Shown here one piece after another: positions 24,580 through 32,342 of a stretch of DNA of 64,000 nt; position 1 is the stretch's first letter, and each line of letters starts with the position of its first letter. Both the position numbers and the translations under genes were made by a program. Source of the DNA: Streptomyces caniscabiei (lineage in GTDB: Bacteria > Actinomycetota > Actinomycetes > Streptomycetales > Streptomycetaceae); the NCBI RefSeq assembly GCF_014930365.1, contig NZ_JABXWI010000013.1, forward strand, positions 1-64,000, given 5' to 3'. The notes below the pieces were generated by a model. It saw nothing but the letters and a program-made list of their open reading frames with translations, did not search any database and was not told the origin of the DNA.

Positions 24580-24720
24580 GAGGGTTCCGTGAGGCTCGGC
24601 GGGCAGGGGCCCCCTCAGCATCGGCCGGGATCACGACCCGCCGCGCGCGGGCTTGCGCTGTCCGGCGCAGCGGCCGCGCCGGCCGTTCTCCGTGGCGGGG
24701 CGGCAGACGCGCCCGGTCGG

Positions 24721-25692
24721 TCAGCGGGCCGCGAACTGCGCGCCGGTCCGCTGGACGACGTCCGGCCGCACCGGGAGGCCCTCCACGGTCAGCTGCTCCC
24801 CGTAGATGTCGGTGATCCGGAGCGCGCCACCGCACCCGCCGCCCTGCTCGGAGAGGAAGTAGTTGTACTCGGTGCGCGGCAGTGGGGTCCAGGCACCGCC
24901 GGAGCGGACCTCGAGCCGGGCCACCGGGTTCCGGTGTCCGAGCACCTGGATGCCGCACCAGTACTGGCTGGACCCGGTCTTGTACCGGATCGAGAGGGTG
25001 TCGGAGGTGGCGGGGCTCAGCAGGCTCCAGGTGATCGGTATCTCGCCCCGCGAGGGCGCGGCGAGCTTGGCGAACGCCTCGGCGCTGAGGTCGAGCTGGC
25101 CGGGCCGGCAGGGGGACGGGCACTCGTTGGTGACGCGGACCGTGACGGCGGCGCCGCCCGCGCGGACGCGCACATACGCTCCGCAGGCCTTGGACACCTC
25201 GTAGTCGGTGGTGTTCATCGCCGCCGTCATGACGTCGTCGCTCGCGCCGAACGAGCAGGCGCCGCCCTCGCCGGTGCCGGCGTCGTAGAAGGTGGCGACC
25301 CCCTGGTAGTCGACCCCGGGGCGGATCCGTCCCGCCAGCTGTCCCGAGGCGGATCCGGAGCGTCCGGTGGCGGCGGTCGCCGGCCGGGTGGGCTCGGGGC
25401 TCGGGGTCGCCGACGGGGTGCTCTTCGACGCCGACGGGGACGGGGACTTCGAGGGGGTGGGGGAGGGCTTCTTCTTCCGCTCCGGTGCGTCGGAGGGCGG
25501 CGCGGACGTCCGGGTGGTGGCGGCGACGGGGGTCGCCCCGGCCTTTCCGGCTGCCTCGGTGTCGGTGTCGCGGTCGGGGCCGAAGGCGATGACGAGCGAT
25601 GCGGCGAGCCCGACGGCCGCCACGGCGGCGGCGGAGACGAGGGCGGTGCGGCGCCTGGGGCGGCGGGCGGAGCGGTGGGAACGGGCTGCCAC
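24721..25692 (-). CDS. Bacterial expansin-like secreted protein
   Basis: A 323-residue protein with a membrane/signal segment (ALVSAAAVAAVGLAASLVIAF), a Ser/Pro/Lys-rich linker (residues about 70-120) and a two-domain expansin module. The first domain is a double-psi beta-barrel: GVATFYDAGTGEGGACSF, DYEVSKACGAYVRV and GQLDLSAEAFAKLA keep the conserved cysteines and Asp. The second resembles the CBM63 wall-binding domain. Expansins loosen cellulose or wall glucans without hydrolysis. The GTG at 25692 has AAGGA 7 bases upstream, better than an ATG at 25770. Confidence 0.85.
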   Translation of the reverse strand: MAARSHRSARRPRRRTALVSAAAVAAVGLAASLVIAFGPDRDTDTEAAGKAGATPVAATTRTSAPPSDAPERKKKPSPTPSKSPSPSASKSTPSATPSPEPTRPATAATGRSGSASGQLAGRIRPGVDYQGVATFYDAGTGEGGACSFGASDDVMTAAMNTTDYEVSKACGAYVRVRAGGAAVTVRVTNECPSPCRPGQLDLSAEAFAKLAAPSRGEIPITWSLLSPATSDTLSIRYKTGSSQYWCGIQVLGHRNPVARLEVRSGGAWTPLPRTEYNYFLSEQGGGCGGALRITDIYGEQLTVEGLPVRPDVVQRTGAQFAAR

Positions 25693-25884
25693 GTTCAAGT
25701 CCTTCTGTTCCGTGCCTGGTTCGGGAGAAAGCGTGATGCGTGTGGGGCTCGCGTGAAAGGAGCTTGCCACTCATGGGTTGCCGCCGGGGCCGGAATGGTT
25801 GCCTTCGAGGTGCGGCGGGCGCGAAGCTGCGATCGTAGGATGATCGATCGTTTGAGTTCGGCTGGGTTCGTCGGGGAGGTCGGG

Positions 25885-26625
25885 ATGTCACGTCCGGTCA
25901 CGGTGGTCACGGGTGGAAGCCGGGGGATCGGTGCCGCGACCTGCCTGCGGCTCGCGGCGGACGGTCACGACGTGGTCGTGGGATACGTGAACGACGGGGC
26001 CGCCGCCGAGTGGATCGCCACGGGGGTACGGGCGAACGGGGCGCGCTGTGTCACCGTCCGGGCCGATACGTCGGTGGAGGCCGATGTGGACCGGCTGTTC
26101 GATACGGCGGCGGAGCGGATCGGCTCCGTGACGGGGCTGGTCAACAACGCCGGGGTGACGGGCCCGTTCGGGCGGCTGGCGGACACCGACACGGAGGTGC
26201 TGCGCCGTGTGGTGGAGGTCAACCTCCTCGGTGTGCTGCTGTGTTCGCGCCGGGCGGCCCGGGCGATGGCGGCCTCGGGGAGCGGGGTCATCGTGAACGT
26301 GTCCTCGGCGGCGGCCACGTTGGGCAGTCCCGGCGAGTACGTGCACTACGCGGCGACCAAGGCCGCGGTGGACACGCTGACGACCGGGCTGGCCAAGGAG
26401 CTCGGTCCGGACGGCATCCGGGTCAACGCGGTCGCGCCCGGGGTGATCGACACGGAGATCCACGCGCGGATGGGGGATCCGGAGCGGGCCGATCGAATCG
26501 CCGCGTCCGTGCCGCTGCGGCGGCCGGGGCGTGCGGATGAGATCGCCTCAGCGATCGCGTGGTTGATGTCGGCCGAGGCGTCGTACACGACGGGGGCGGT
26601 GCTGAGGGTGTCGGGGGGTCGGTGA
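25885..26625 (+). CDS. SDR-family oxidoreductase (FabG-like)
   Basis: A 246-residue short-chain dehydrogenase: VTGGSRGIG cofactor motif, NNAG near residue 85, catalytic YAATK near 152-156 and a C-terminal TTGAVLRVSGGR. It resembles glucose/3-oxoacyl reductases; the substrate is open. The ATG at 25885 has GGGGAGG about 6 bases upstream. It is a single gene; 18 bases after its stop ends the convergent kinase-like gene, whose tail is encoded by terminator repeat R2. Confidence 0.85.
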   Translation: MSRPVTVVTGGSRGIGAATCLRLAADGHDVVVGYVNDGAAAEWIATGVRANGARCVTVRADTSVEADVDRLFDTAAERIGSVTGLVNNAGVTGPFGRLADTDTEVLRRVVEVNLLGVLLCSRRAARAMAASGSGVIVNVSSAAATLGSPGEYVHYAATKAAVDTLTTGLAKELGPDGIRVNAVAPGVIDTEIHARMGDPERADRIAASVPLRRPGRADEIASAIAWLMSAEASYTTGAVLRVSGGR

Positions 26626-26643
26626 AGCGCCGTTGGGGCCTGG

Positions 26644-27267
26644 TCACTGGCCGACTGCGGGGTGTACGTGGTTGCTCGCGCAGTTCCCCGCGCCCCTTTC
26701 AGGGCGCGGTTCGGTCCGCCGGTGGTGCAAGTCCCGCTGTCTGTCGCGGAGTTGCTCGAACGCCGTCGGTCTCGGGCGGTGGCGCAGGAACTGCTTGATG
26801 CGGGAGGCGCATCGGAGCGGATCCGCGCGGCCCGTGTCGCACTCGATGTCGTAGAGGCCGTGGGCGTGCACCTGGTCCAGCTGTCGGGCCGCGAGCCCCA
26901 ACGGCCGGTCACCGCGCTCCCGTTCACGCCGCGCGAGCTCCGCACGTCCGCAGTGCACGCCGACGAAGACGACGTCCTGGGGCACGAACAGGTCGAGACA
27001 GTCCCGCAGGCGCCATTCCTCGCTCAGGACGTGGTCCATGACGACGTTGTTGCCGGCGGCGGCCATGCCGGCGACCGCCCGGTGGTAGCCCCGCCAGGTG
27101 CGGTGCAGGACGGTGGCGAGCTGTTCCGGGGGCAGCTGCTGACGCGTCCGCATGGCGTGGAACGCGTCGACCGGGATGTGGAAGTACGGCTCGTCGAGGA
27201 TGCGCAGCAGCTCCGTCGCGATGCTCGACTTCCCCGAACTGGACGTGCCGTTCAGGAAGATGATCAC
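26644..27267 (-). CDS. Chloramphenicol phosphotransferase-like kinase
   Basis: A 207-residue P-loop kinase. GTG at 27267 gives VIIFLNGTSSSGKSSIATELL, with the Walker A motif GTSSSGKSS, then HIPVDAFHAM and the DHVLSEEWRL region typical of the chloramphenicol phosphotransferase-like family. These phosphorylate small hydroxylated compounds; an antibiotic substrate is only a possibility. The start overlaps the stop of a 59-residue ORF in a GTGA junction. The last about 30 residues (RTEPRPERGAGNCASNH...) are translated from terminator repeat R2 and are probably not part of the native fold. Confidence 0.8.
   Translation of the reverse strand: MIIFLNGTSSSGKSSIATELLRILDEPYFHIPVDAFHAMRTRQQLPPEQLATVLHRTWRGYHRAVAGMAAAGNNVVMDHVLSEEWRLRDCLDLFVPQDVVFVGVHCGRAELARRERERGDRPLGLAARQLDQVHAHGLYDIECDTGRADPLRCASRIKQFLRHRPRPTAFEQLRDRQRDLHHRRTEPRPERGAGNCASNHVHPAVGQ
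26671..26709. repeat. Dispersed terminator-like repeat, copy R2
   Basis: GTTGCTCGCGCAGTTCCCCG followed by CGCCCC, TTTCA and GGGCGCGG, i.e. the same core as R1, here with a slightly imperfect stem. It lies at the junction of two convergent genes (ends 26625 and 26644), inside the 3' end of the kinase-like gene. Confidence 0.7.
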
Positions 27268-27443
27268 GCGGCCTCGATCACGTCTCCCCGTGTCGCCGCC
27301 GCCCATTGCACGACCAGCAGCTCGTACTCCGCCCGCTCCTGCGCCGACAGTGACGCGCCCGCGTGGCGCCACAGCGCTCTGATCCTGTCGTTCAGGTCGT
27401 CGGCGGACCGCACGGAACCACGGGCGGGGGAATCGGGGGACAT
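27264..27443 (-). CDS. Small protein (59 aa) overlapping the CPT-like kinase gene
   Basis: A 59-codon frame from ATG 27443 to TGA 27264 encodes MSPDSPARGSVRSADDLNDR and a helical remainder (ELLVVQWAAATRGDVIEAA). Its stop overlaps the GTG start of the kinase-like gene in a 4-base GTGA junction, the usual sign of translational coupling in this genome. The C-terminal half looks like an amphipathic helix. I recognise no family. Coupling suggests a small partner or regulator of the kinase. Confidence 0.6.
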   Translation of the reverse strand: MSPDSPARGSVRSADDLNDRIRALWRHAGASLSAQERAEYELLVVQWAAATRGDVIEAA

Positions 27444-27560
27444 GCCGAACAGAGTAGGCGCCGGGACTGACAGTGCGCTACCGGGCGGCTACGGATGCAG
27501 TATGTGGTTGGTCACGGAAGGGAGTTGGGGGAGGTACGGGCCGTCCGGGGCGGAGCCGGG

Positions 27561-28436
27561 TCAGCTCCCCGACTCGCCCGCGTGCGGGCTCAACACGCCC
27601 ATGGAGACCAGGACGACGATGACGATGCCGAGGGCGATGCGGTACCAGACGAACGGCATGAAGCTCTTGGTGGAGATGAACTTCATGAACCAGGCGATGA
27701 CCGCGTAGCCGACGAAGAAGGCGATGACCGTGGCGAAGATCGTCGGGCCCCAGGAGACGTGCCCGCCCTCCATCGCGTCCTTCAGCTCGTAGCCGCCCGA
27801 GGCGATCACGGCCGGGATGGCGAGGAGGAAGGAGTAGCGGGCGGCGGCCTCGCGCTTGTAGCCCATGAGCAGGCCACCGCTGATCGTGGCGCCCGAGCGG
27901 GAGACACCGGGGATGAGGGCCATGGCCTGGCAGAGGCCGAAGATCAGACCGTCCTTGACGCTGAGCTGTTCGAGGCTCTTGCGCTCCTTGGCGGCGCGGT
28001 GCTTGCCACCGGTCTCGTCCCGCGCGGCGAGGCGGTCCGCCACGCCCAGCACGATGCCCATGACGATCAGCATGGTCGCCGTGAGCCGCAGATCACGGAA
28101 GGGGCCCTCGATCTGGTCCTTGAGCGTCACACCGAGGAGACCGATGGGGATGGAGCCGACGATGACCAGCCAGCCCATCTGGGCGTCGTGGTCGGCGCGC
28201 ATCTCCTTGTTGAACAAGGAGCGGGACCAGGCCGAGATGATGTTGGCGATGTCCTTGCGGAAGTAGATCAGCACGGCGGCCTCGGTGCCGATCTGGGTGA
28301 TCGCCGTGAAGGCCGCTCCCGGGTCCTCCCAGCCGGAGAAGGCCGCGGTCAGGCGCAGGTGCGCGCTGGAGGAGACGGGGAGGAACTCGGTCAGCCCCTG
28401 GACGAGTCCGAGGATGAGGGATTCAAACCAAGACAT
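27561..28436 (-). CDS. uppP: Undecaprenyl-diphosphate phosphatase
   Basis: A 291-residue integral membrane protein of the BacA/UppP family, which dephosphorylates undecaprenyl diphosphate to recycle the lipid carrier for peptidoglycan synthesis and gives bacitracin resistance. Both signature motifs are present: LTEFLPVSSSAHL near the N-terminus (residues about 15-27) and PGVSRSGAT near residue 170. Length and about eight membrane segments are normal. It begins at ATG 28436 with no strong ribosome binding site. It is a single-gene unit. Confidence 0.95.
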   Translation of the reverse strand: MSWFESLILGLVQGLTEFLPVSSSAHLRLTAAFSGWEDPGAAFTAITQIGTEAAVLIYFRKDIANIISAWSRSLFNKEMRADHDAQMGWLVIVGSIPIGLLGVTLKDQIEGPFRDLRLTATMLIVMGIVLGVADRLAARDETGGKHRAAKERKSLEQLSVKDGLIFGLCQAMALIPGVSRSGATISGGLLMGYKREAAARYSFLLAIPAVIASGGYELKDAMEGGHVSWGPTIFATVIAFFVGYAVIAWFMKFISTKSFMPFVWYRIALGIVIVVLVSMGVLSPHAGESGS

Positions 28437-28652
28437 GAAGTTACGTGGTCCAAGCGCTGATCGTGGAGGGCCGACGGAAGACGTGCCGCGCCGCGGGGCG
28501 GGTGATCACAGGTGCTGGGGGCAGCCTAGCGCCCCTTGATGACAGGGCTGGCACAGGGGTTTGGCGGGGCGGGCCGGGGCCCCGGCGGAGGCGGTGCGGG
28601 GGACGGGTGGACCACGCGCCGTCCGAGGCGTGGAACGGCTGGATCGGCGGTG

Positions 28653-28682
28653 TTGACCAGTCACTATGTCCGCACATACGTT
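28653..28682 (+). promoter_or_regulatory. Promoter of the carbohydrate operon
   Basis: TTGACC and TACGTT are 18 bases apart, a plausible main sigma factor promoter about 105 bases before the first gene. A LacI-type operator begins 12 bases downstream of the -10 element, at the expected transcription start, so a bound repressor would block initiation. Confidence 0.55.
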
Positions 28683-28691
28683 GCTGGCGAG

Positions 28692-28705
28692 GGAAAGCGC
28701 TTGCA
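28692..28705. promoter_or_regulatory. LacI-family operator-like palindrome
   Basis: GGAAAGCGCTTGCA contains the AAGCGCTT palindrome typical of LacI/GalR-family operators that control sugar catabolism. It overlaps the predicted transcription start of the Gfo/Idh-PmoA-cupin operon. No LacI gene lies in this window, so the repressor is encoded elsewhere. Confidence 0.6.
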
Positions 28706-28794
28706 GTGCCGAGGGTCACCGTTCCGCCGGAGCCCCCGCCACCAGGCGTCCGCCACCGTCCGATGTCACGTTCGATGGAGTGCTGATCACGTCC

Positions 28795-30042
28795 ATGCCC
28801 ACACCCAGCAGCGACCCGAGCCCGACTCCGGACCACGGCCCAGGCCGTTCCCCGGCCCCGCTGACCGGCCGGCGTGTCCGGGCCGCGATCGTCGGCATCG
28901 GCGCCATCGGCGGCGGCTCCCATCTGCCCGCGCTCGCGCGCCTCGCCGAGGAGGGCGAGACCGAGGTCGTCGCGGCCGTCGACATCGATGCCGACGCGGT
29001 GGCCAAGTTCTGCGCGGAGCACGGCATCCCGCACGGCTACACCGACCTGGACCGCATGCTGGCGGAGCAGCGGCCCGACCTGGTCAGTATCTGCACCCCG
29101 CCGACCCTGCACCGCGATCAGACGATCGCCGCGCTGCGGGCCGGCGCCTGGGTGTGGTGCGAGAAGCCGCCGGTGCCGACGCTCGCCGACTTCGACGCGG
29201 TCGAGGCGGAGGAGGGCGCGGAGACCGGGGGTCCGTACGCCTCGATCGTCTTCCAGCACCGCTTCGGCTCCGGCGCGCGGCACGTGCGGCGGCTGATCGA
29301 CGAGCGGAGCCTCGGGCGGCCGCTCGTCGCGCACTGCCAGACCACCTGGTACCGGGACACCGCCTACTACGCCGTCCCCTGGCGCGGCCGCTGGGCCACC
29401 GAGGGCGGCGGGCCCGCCATGGGGCACGGCATCCATCAGATGGACCTGCTGCTCGATCTGCTCGGCCCGTGGAGCGAGGTCCGCGCCATGGCCGGGCGGC
29501 TGGTCCACGACGTGGAGACCGAGGACGTCTCCACGGCCCTGGTGCGCTTCGAGAGCGGCGCGCTGGCCACCGTCGTCAACAGCGTCCTCAGCCCCGACGA
29601 GGTCAGCCGCATCCGTATCGACTGCGAGCGCGCCACCGTCGAGCTGACGCATCTGTACGGCCACTCCAACGCCGACTGGACCGTCACCCCCGCCCCCGGC
29701 ACCCCGGAGGCGGACGCGGCGGCCTGGCGGGACTTCGGCGAGGACGTGCCCAGTTCGCACCTGGCCCAGCTGCGCGAGCTCGTGGCGAGCATGCGCGCGG
29801 GCGAGCGTCCGCGCAGCAGCGGCGCCGACGGGCGGACGAGCCTGGAGCTGATCGCCGCCCTGTACAAGTCGGCGTTCACGGACGCGACCGTACGGCGTGG
29901 CGAGATCGGACCCGGGGACCCGTACTACACGGCCATGCACGGCGGCGCCCCCGGCTGGGCGCCCGGAACCGTCCAGGTGTCCGTCGACGCGAGCCCCGTC
30001 GGCACGGGCTCCGTCGGCACGAGTGAGGAGATCACCGCATGA
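28795..30042 (+). CDS. Gfo/Idh/MocA-family oxidoreductase, first gene of carbohydrate operon
   Basis: A 415-residue NAD(P)-dependent dehydrogenase: Rossmann motif AIVGIGAIGGGSHLPAL (from about residue 27), the lysine in WCEKPPVPT, and a catalytic-region HGIHQMDLLLDL. The family oxidises or epimerises sugars and polyols. The ATG at 28795 is the likeliest start; the frame is open from 28666 but that stretch contains the promoter and operator. The stop overlaps the start of the PmoA-like gene by 4 bases (ATGA), giving a coupled operon with a cupin gene, controlled by a LacI-type site. Confidence 0.85.
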   Translation: MPTPSSDPSPTPDHGPGRSPAPLTGRRVRAAIVGIGAIGGGSHLPALARLAEEGETEVVAAVDIDADAVAKFCAEHGIPHGYTDLDRMLAEQRPDLVSICTPPTLHRDQTIAALRAGAWVWCEKPPVPTLADFDAVEAEEGAETGGPYASIVFQHRFGSGARHVRRLIDERSLGRPLVAHCQTTWYRDTAYYAVPWRGRWATEGGGPAMGHGIHQMDLLLDLLGPWSEVRAMAGRLVHDVETEDVSTALVRFESGALATVVNSVLSPDEVSRIRIDCERATVELTHLYGHSNADWTVTPAPGTPEADAAAWRDFGEDVPSSHLAQLRELVASMRAGERPRSSGADGRTSLELIAALYKSAFTDATVRRGEIGPGDPYYTAMHGGAPGWAPGTVQVSVDASPVGTGSVGTSEEITA

Positions 30043-30974
30043 CCTTCCACGACGGGCTGCGCGTGGTCCACGCCCACGGCGACCGGATCACGGTCACCGA
30101 ACCCAGCACGGGCGTCGAGCTGTTGAGCTACGTCTACCGGCCGGAGACGGCCTGGGAGGCCCCGAAGCCGTATCTGCACCCGATCCGGACGCTGGCCGGC
30201 GACGTCGTCACCGACTTCCGCCCCAACGACCACCGCTGGCACAAGGGCCTCCAGCTGACGGCCTCGCACCTGTCGGGCCAGAACCTGTGGGGCGGCAACT
30301 CCTATGTCCACGGCGAGGGTTATCTGCCGATCCCCCAGCGGGTCGGCTCGATGGCGCACGTCGGCTTCGACGTCGTCGAGTCGGACGGCGAACGGGTCGT
30401 GATCGCCGAGCGGCTGACCTGGCACCCGTACTCCGGCGAGCTGTGGGCCGACGAGGAGCGCCGGATCGAGATCCACGACGTGGACACCGAGTCCGGATCG
30501 TGGGCGCTGACCTGGACGAGCGCGATCACCAACCGCCGCGACGAACCGCTGCTGTTCGGCAGCCCGACCACCGCGGGCCGGGAGATGGCCGGCTACACCG
30601 GTCTGTTCTGGCGCGGTCCGCGCGCCTTCCGGGACGGGCGGATCATCGGGCCCGACGGTGAGGGGCCCCGGCTGATGGGCGAACAGGCGCCCTGGCTGGC
30701 GTACTCGGGCGAGCACGACGGCACCGACGGCCACGCCACGCTCGTCTTCGCGCACGCCCCCGAGAACGACCACACCGGGGCCGAGGGCGCCCACCCGGCG
30801 CACTGGTTCGTCCGCAACGAGCCGTTCGCCGCCGTCGCCCCCTCCTGGGCGTTCTTCGAGGAGCTGGAGCTGGCCCCGGGCGAGACGCTCACCCGCCGCT
30901 ACCGGGTCGTCGTGGCGGACGGTTCCTGGGAGCGGGAGGAGATCGCCAAGTACCTGGAGGCGCACCCGTGGTGA
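30039..30974 (+). CDS. PmoA-like protein (DUF6807)
   Basis: A 311-residue beta-rich protein of the PmoA/DUF6807 family: YVYRPETAWEAPKPYLHPIRTLAGDVVTDFRPNDHRWHKGL near the N-terminus is the typical opening, with the conserved His residues, and RREP-like segments follow. The family name comes from similarity to a methane oxygenase annotation, but it is not a monooxygenase; these proteins accompany Gfo/Idh dehydrogenases in sugar catabolism loci. Function is unproven, and a mutarotase-like role is possible. Coupled to both neighbours by 4-base overlaps. Confidence 0.75.
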   Translation: MTFHDGLRVVHAHGDRITVTEPSTGVELLSYVYRPETAWEAPKPYLHPIRTLAGDVVTDFRPNDHRWHKGLQLTASHLSGQNLWGGNSYVHGEGYLPIPQRVGSMAHVGFDVVESDGERVVIAERLTWHPYSGELWADEERRIEIHDVDTESGSWALTWTSAITNRRDEPLLFGSPTTAGREMAGYTGLFWRGPRAFRDGRIIGPDGEGPRLMGEQAPWLAYSGEHDGTDGHATLVFAHAPENDHTGAEGAHPAHWFVRNEPFAAVAPSWAFFEELELAPGETLTRRYRVVVADGSWEREEIAKYLEAHPW

Positions 30975-31681
30975 GCGGCTACGAGGGACTGCCGGGCGGA
31001 GTCGCCCTGTCGCACCTGTCCGTGTACGACTGGCCGGCGGCGGACGGGGTCTGCGGCGGCACCCCCCATATGCACCTGACCTGCTCGGAGGCGTACGTCG
31101 TCACCGGCGGGCGCGGGGCCGTGCAGACCCTGACGGCCACCGGGTACGAGGTCACGCCGCTGGCGCCCGGGACGGTCGCCTGGTTCACGCCCGGCACCAT
31201 CCACCGGCTGGTCAACGAGGACGACCTGCGCATCACCGTCCTCATGCAGAACAACGGGCTCCCGGAGGCGGGCGACGCGGTCCTCACGCTGCCCCCGGAG
31301 TACCTGACCGATCCGGAGACGTACGCGGCGGCCACCCGTATCCCGCTGGACGCGCCGGAGGAGGAGCGGGAGCGCGTCGCCCGCGCCCGGCGCGACCTCG
31401 CCCTGGAGGGCTACCGGGCGCTGCGGGACGCGTCCGGGCCCGAGCCGCTCGCCGCGTTCCACCGGGCCGCCGCGGCGCTCGTACGGCCCCGGCTCGCGCA
31501 GTGGCGGGCGCGGTGGGAGCGGGGTGCGCGGGCGGCTGCCGCCGCGACCGGGGAGCAGCTCGACCGGTTGGAGCGGGGGGACGTGTCCCATCTGACCGAT
31601 GCCGGGGTGTGGGCCGAGAAGCCTTCCGAGTCCGGGAAGTTCGGGATGTGTGGGCGGTTGGACGTCTACAGGGGGGACTGA
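30971..31681 (+). CDS. Cupin-domain protein
   Basis: A 236-residue protein with an N-terminal cupin fold: GTPHMHLTCSEAYVVTGGRGAVQTL supplies two His and a Glu of the metal site, and PGTVAWFTPGTIHRLVN the second motif with a His. The rest, from about residue 130, is helical. It is probably a small metal-binding sugar isomerase-like or binding protein working with the coupled Gfo/Idh and PmoA-like proteins. The GTG at 30971 (or 30968) overlaps the preceding stop. The gene ends just before terminator repeat R3. Confidence 0.8.
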   Translation: MSGYEGLPGGVALSHLSVYDWPAADGVCGGTPHMHLTCSEAYVVTGGRGAVQTLTATGYEVTPLAPGTVAWFTPGTIHRLVNEDDLRITVLMQNNGLPEAGDAVLTLPPEYLTDPETYAAATRIPLDAPEEERERVARARRDLALEGYRALRDASGPEPLAAFHRAAAALVRPRLAQWRARWERGARAAAAATGEQLDRLERGDVSHLTDAGVWAEKPSESGKFGMCGRLDVYRGD

Positions 31682-31701
31682 GCAGGGGGTTCCGGGCGCC
31701 T

Positions 31702-31781
31702 AGGAGCCCGGGGAGTGCTGTGGTCGGGCGGCTGCGGGTGGTGTGTGGTTGCCCGCGCTGTTCCCCGCGCCCCTACGGGGC
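31702..31781. repeat. Dispersed terminator-like repeat, copy R3
   Basis: Begins GGAGCCCGGGGAGTGCTG and ends in CCCCGCGCCCCTACGGGGCGC. It matches R1 along about 80 bases. It lies between convergent genes (ends 31681 and 31773) and its right edge encodes the last few residues of the HxlR protein. Confidence 0.75.
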
Positions 31782-32249
31782 GCTCGTGGTCGGGCCCTTC
31801 ACCGACCAGCCCGGGGTCTGCGGGTGGGCCTTGAGGTCCTCGTGGTGGACCTCTGTGCCGCAAGCCGCGCAGGTGACCGTGGGGGCCAGTGTCTTGCCGC
31901 AGGCGTGTTCGATCACCATGGGGCGGTCGCCGTCGGTGCGGAGATGGCGGTCGCCCCACGCCATGAGGGTCATCAGGACCGGCTCCAGTTCGAGCCCCGC
32001 CCGGGTGGGCCGGTACTCGTAGCGCCGCGGGCGCTCGTGGTAGGCGTGCTTGTCCAGGACGCCCGCGTCCACCAGGCGCCTCAGGCGGGTCGCCAGCACG
32101 TCGCGCGGCGCCCCGATGTTGCGGACCAGCTGGTCGAAACGGCCGTTGCCGAGGCAGACCTCGCGCAGGACCAGCAGGGAGTACTTCTCACCGACGATCG
32201 CCAGGGTGTCGGCGATGGAACAGGGGCGCGGATCTCCGGAGGCGGGCAT
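31773..32249 (-). CDS. HxlR-family transcriptional regulator with extended C-terminus
   Basis: A 158-residue winged-helix regulator: CSIADTLAIVGEKYSLLVLREVCLGNGRFDQLVRNIGAPRDVLATRLRRLVDAGVL is the canonical HxlR core, including the N-terminal cysteine. Beyond the usual about 110 residues it carries a C-terminal Cys motif, CAACGTEVHHEDL, with an additional cysteine at HACGK, so it may bind a metal or sense redox. It is divergent from a thiolase gene with an inverted repeat between. The last residues run into repeat R3. Confidence 0.88.
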   Translation of the reverse strand: MPASGDPRPCSIADTLAIVGEKYSLLVLREVCLGNGRFDQLVRNIGAPRDVLATRLRRLVDAGVLDKHAYHERPRRYEYRPTRAGLELEPVLMTLMAWGDRHLRTDGDRPMVIEHACGKTLAPTVTCAACGTEVHHEDLKAHPQTPGWSVKGPTTSAP

Positions 32250-32280
32250 GCGCCCAGTCTAGAGGAGGGTTTGTTTTTCC

Positions 32281-32303
32281 AACTCACGGGATTATGGTGA
32301 GTT
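32281..32303. promoter_or_regulatory. Inverted repeat, likely HxlR operator at the thiolase promoter
   Basis: AACTCAC and GTGAGTT form a perfect 7-bp inverted repeat with a 9-base spacer in the 93-base gap between divergent HxlR and thiolase genes. A further copy of the half-site, TACTCAC, follows at 32313. The region is AT-rich for this genome, as expected for a promoter. Confidence 0.65.
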
Positions 32304-32342
32304 CGGAAATCCTACTCACTGGTAGTCGTGGAGGTCCGAGCC

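Larger units (their letters stand above)
28437..28794. other. Divergent intergenic region between uppP and the Gfo/Idh operon
   Basis: 358 bases without a convincing gene. It holds the start region of uppP on the left, a GC-only palindrome (28573-28586, GCCGGGGCCCCGGC), a promoter-like pair (TTGACC 28653, TACGTT 28677) and a LacI-type operator (28694-28705). The frame of the downstream gene is open through the right half from 28666, but this part has low-complexity composition and contains the operator. Confidence 0.6.

Noticed and set aside
23290..25884. A long plus-strand frame running ahead of the SDR gene at 25885
   Set aside because: It lies antisense to the serine hydrolase and expansin genes and has only low-complexity sequence; only the SDR part from 25885 is real.
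28573..28586. GC palindrome GCCGGGGCCCCGGC as an operator
   Set aside because: Pure G/C palindromes are common by chance in this genome and this one is not at a promoter.
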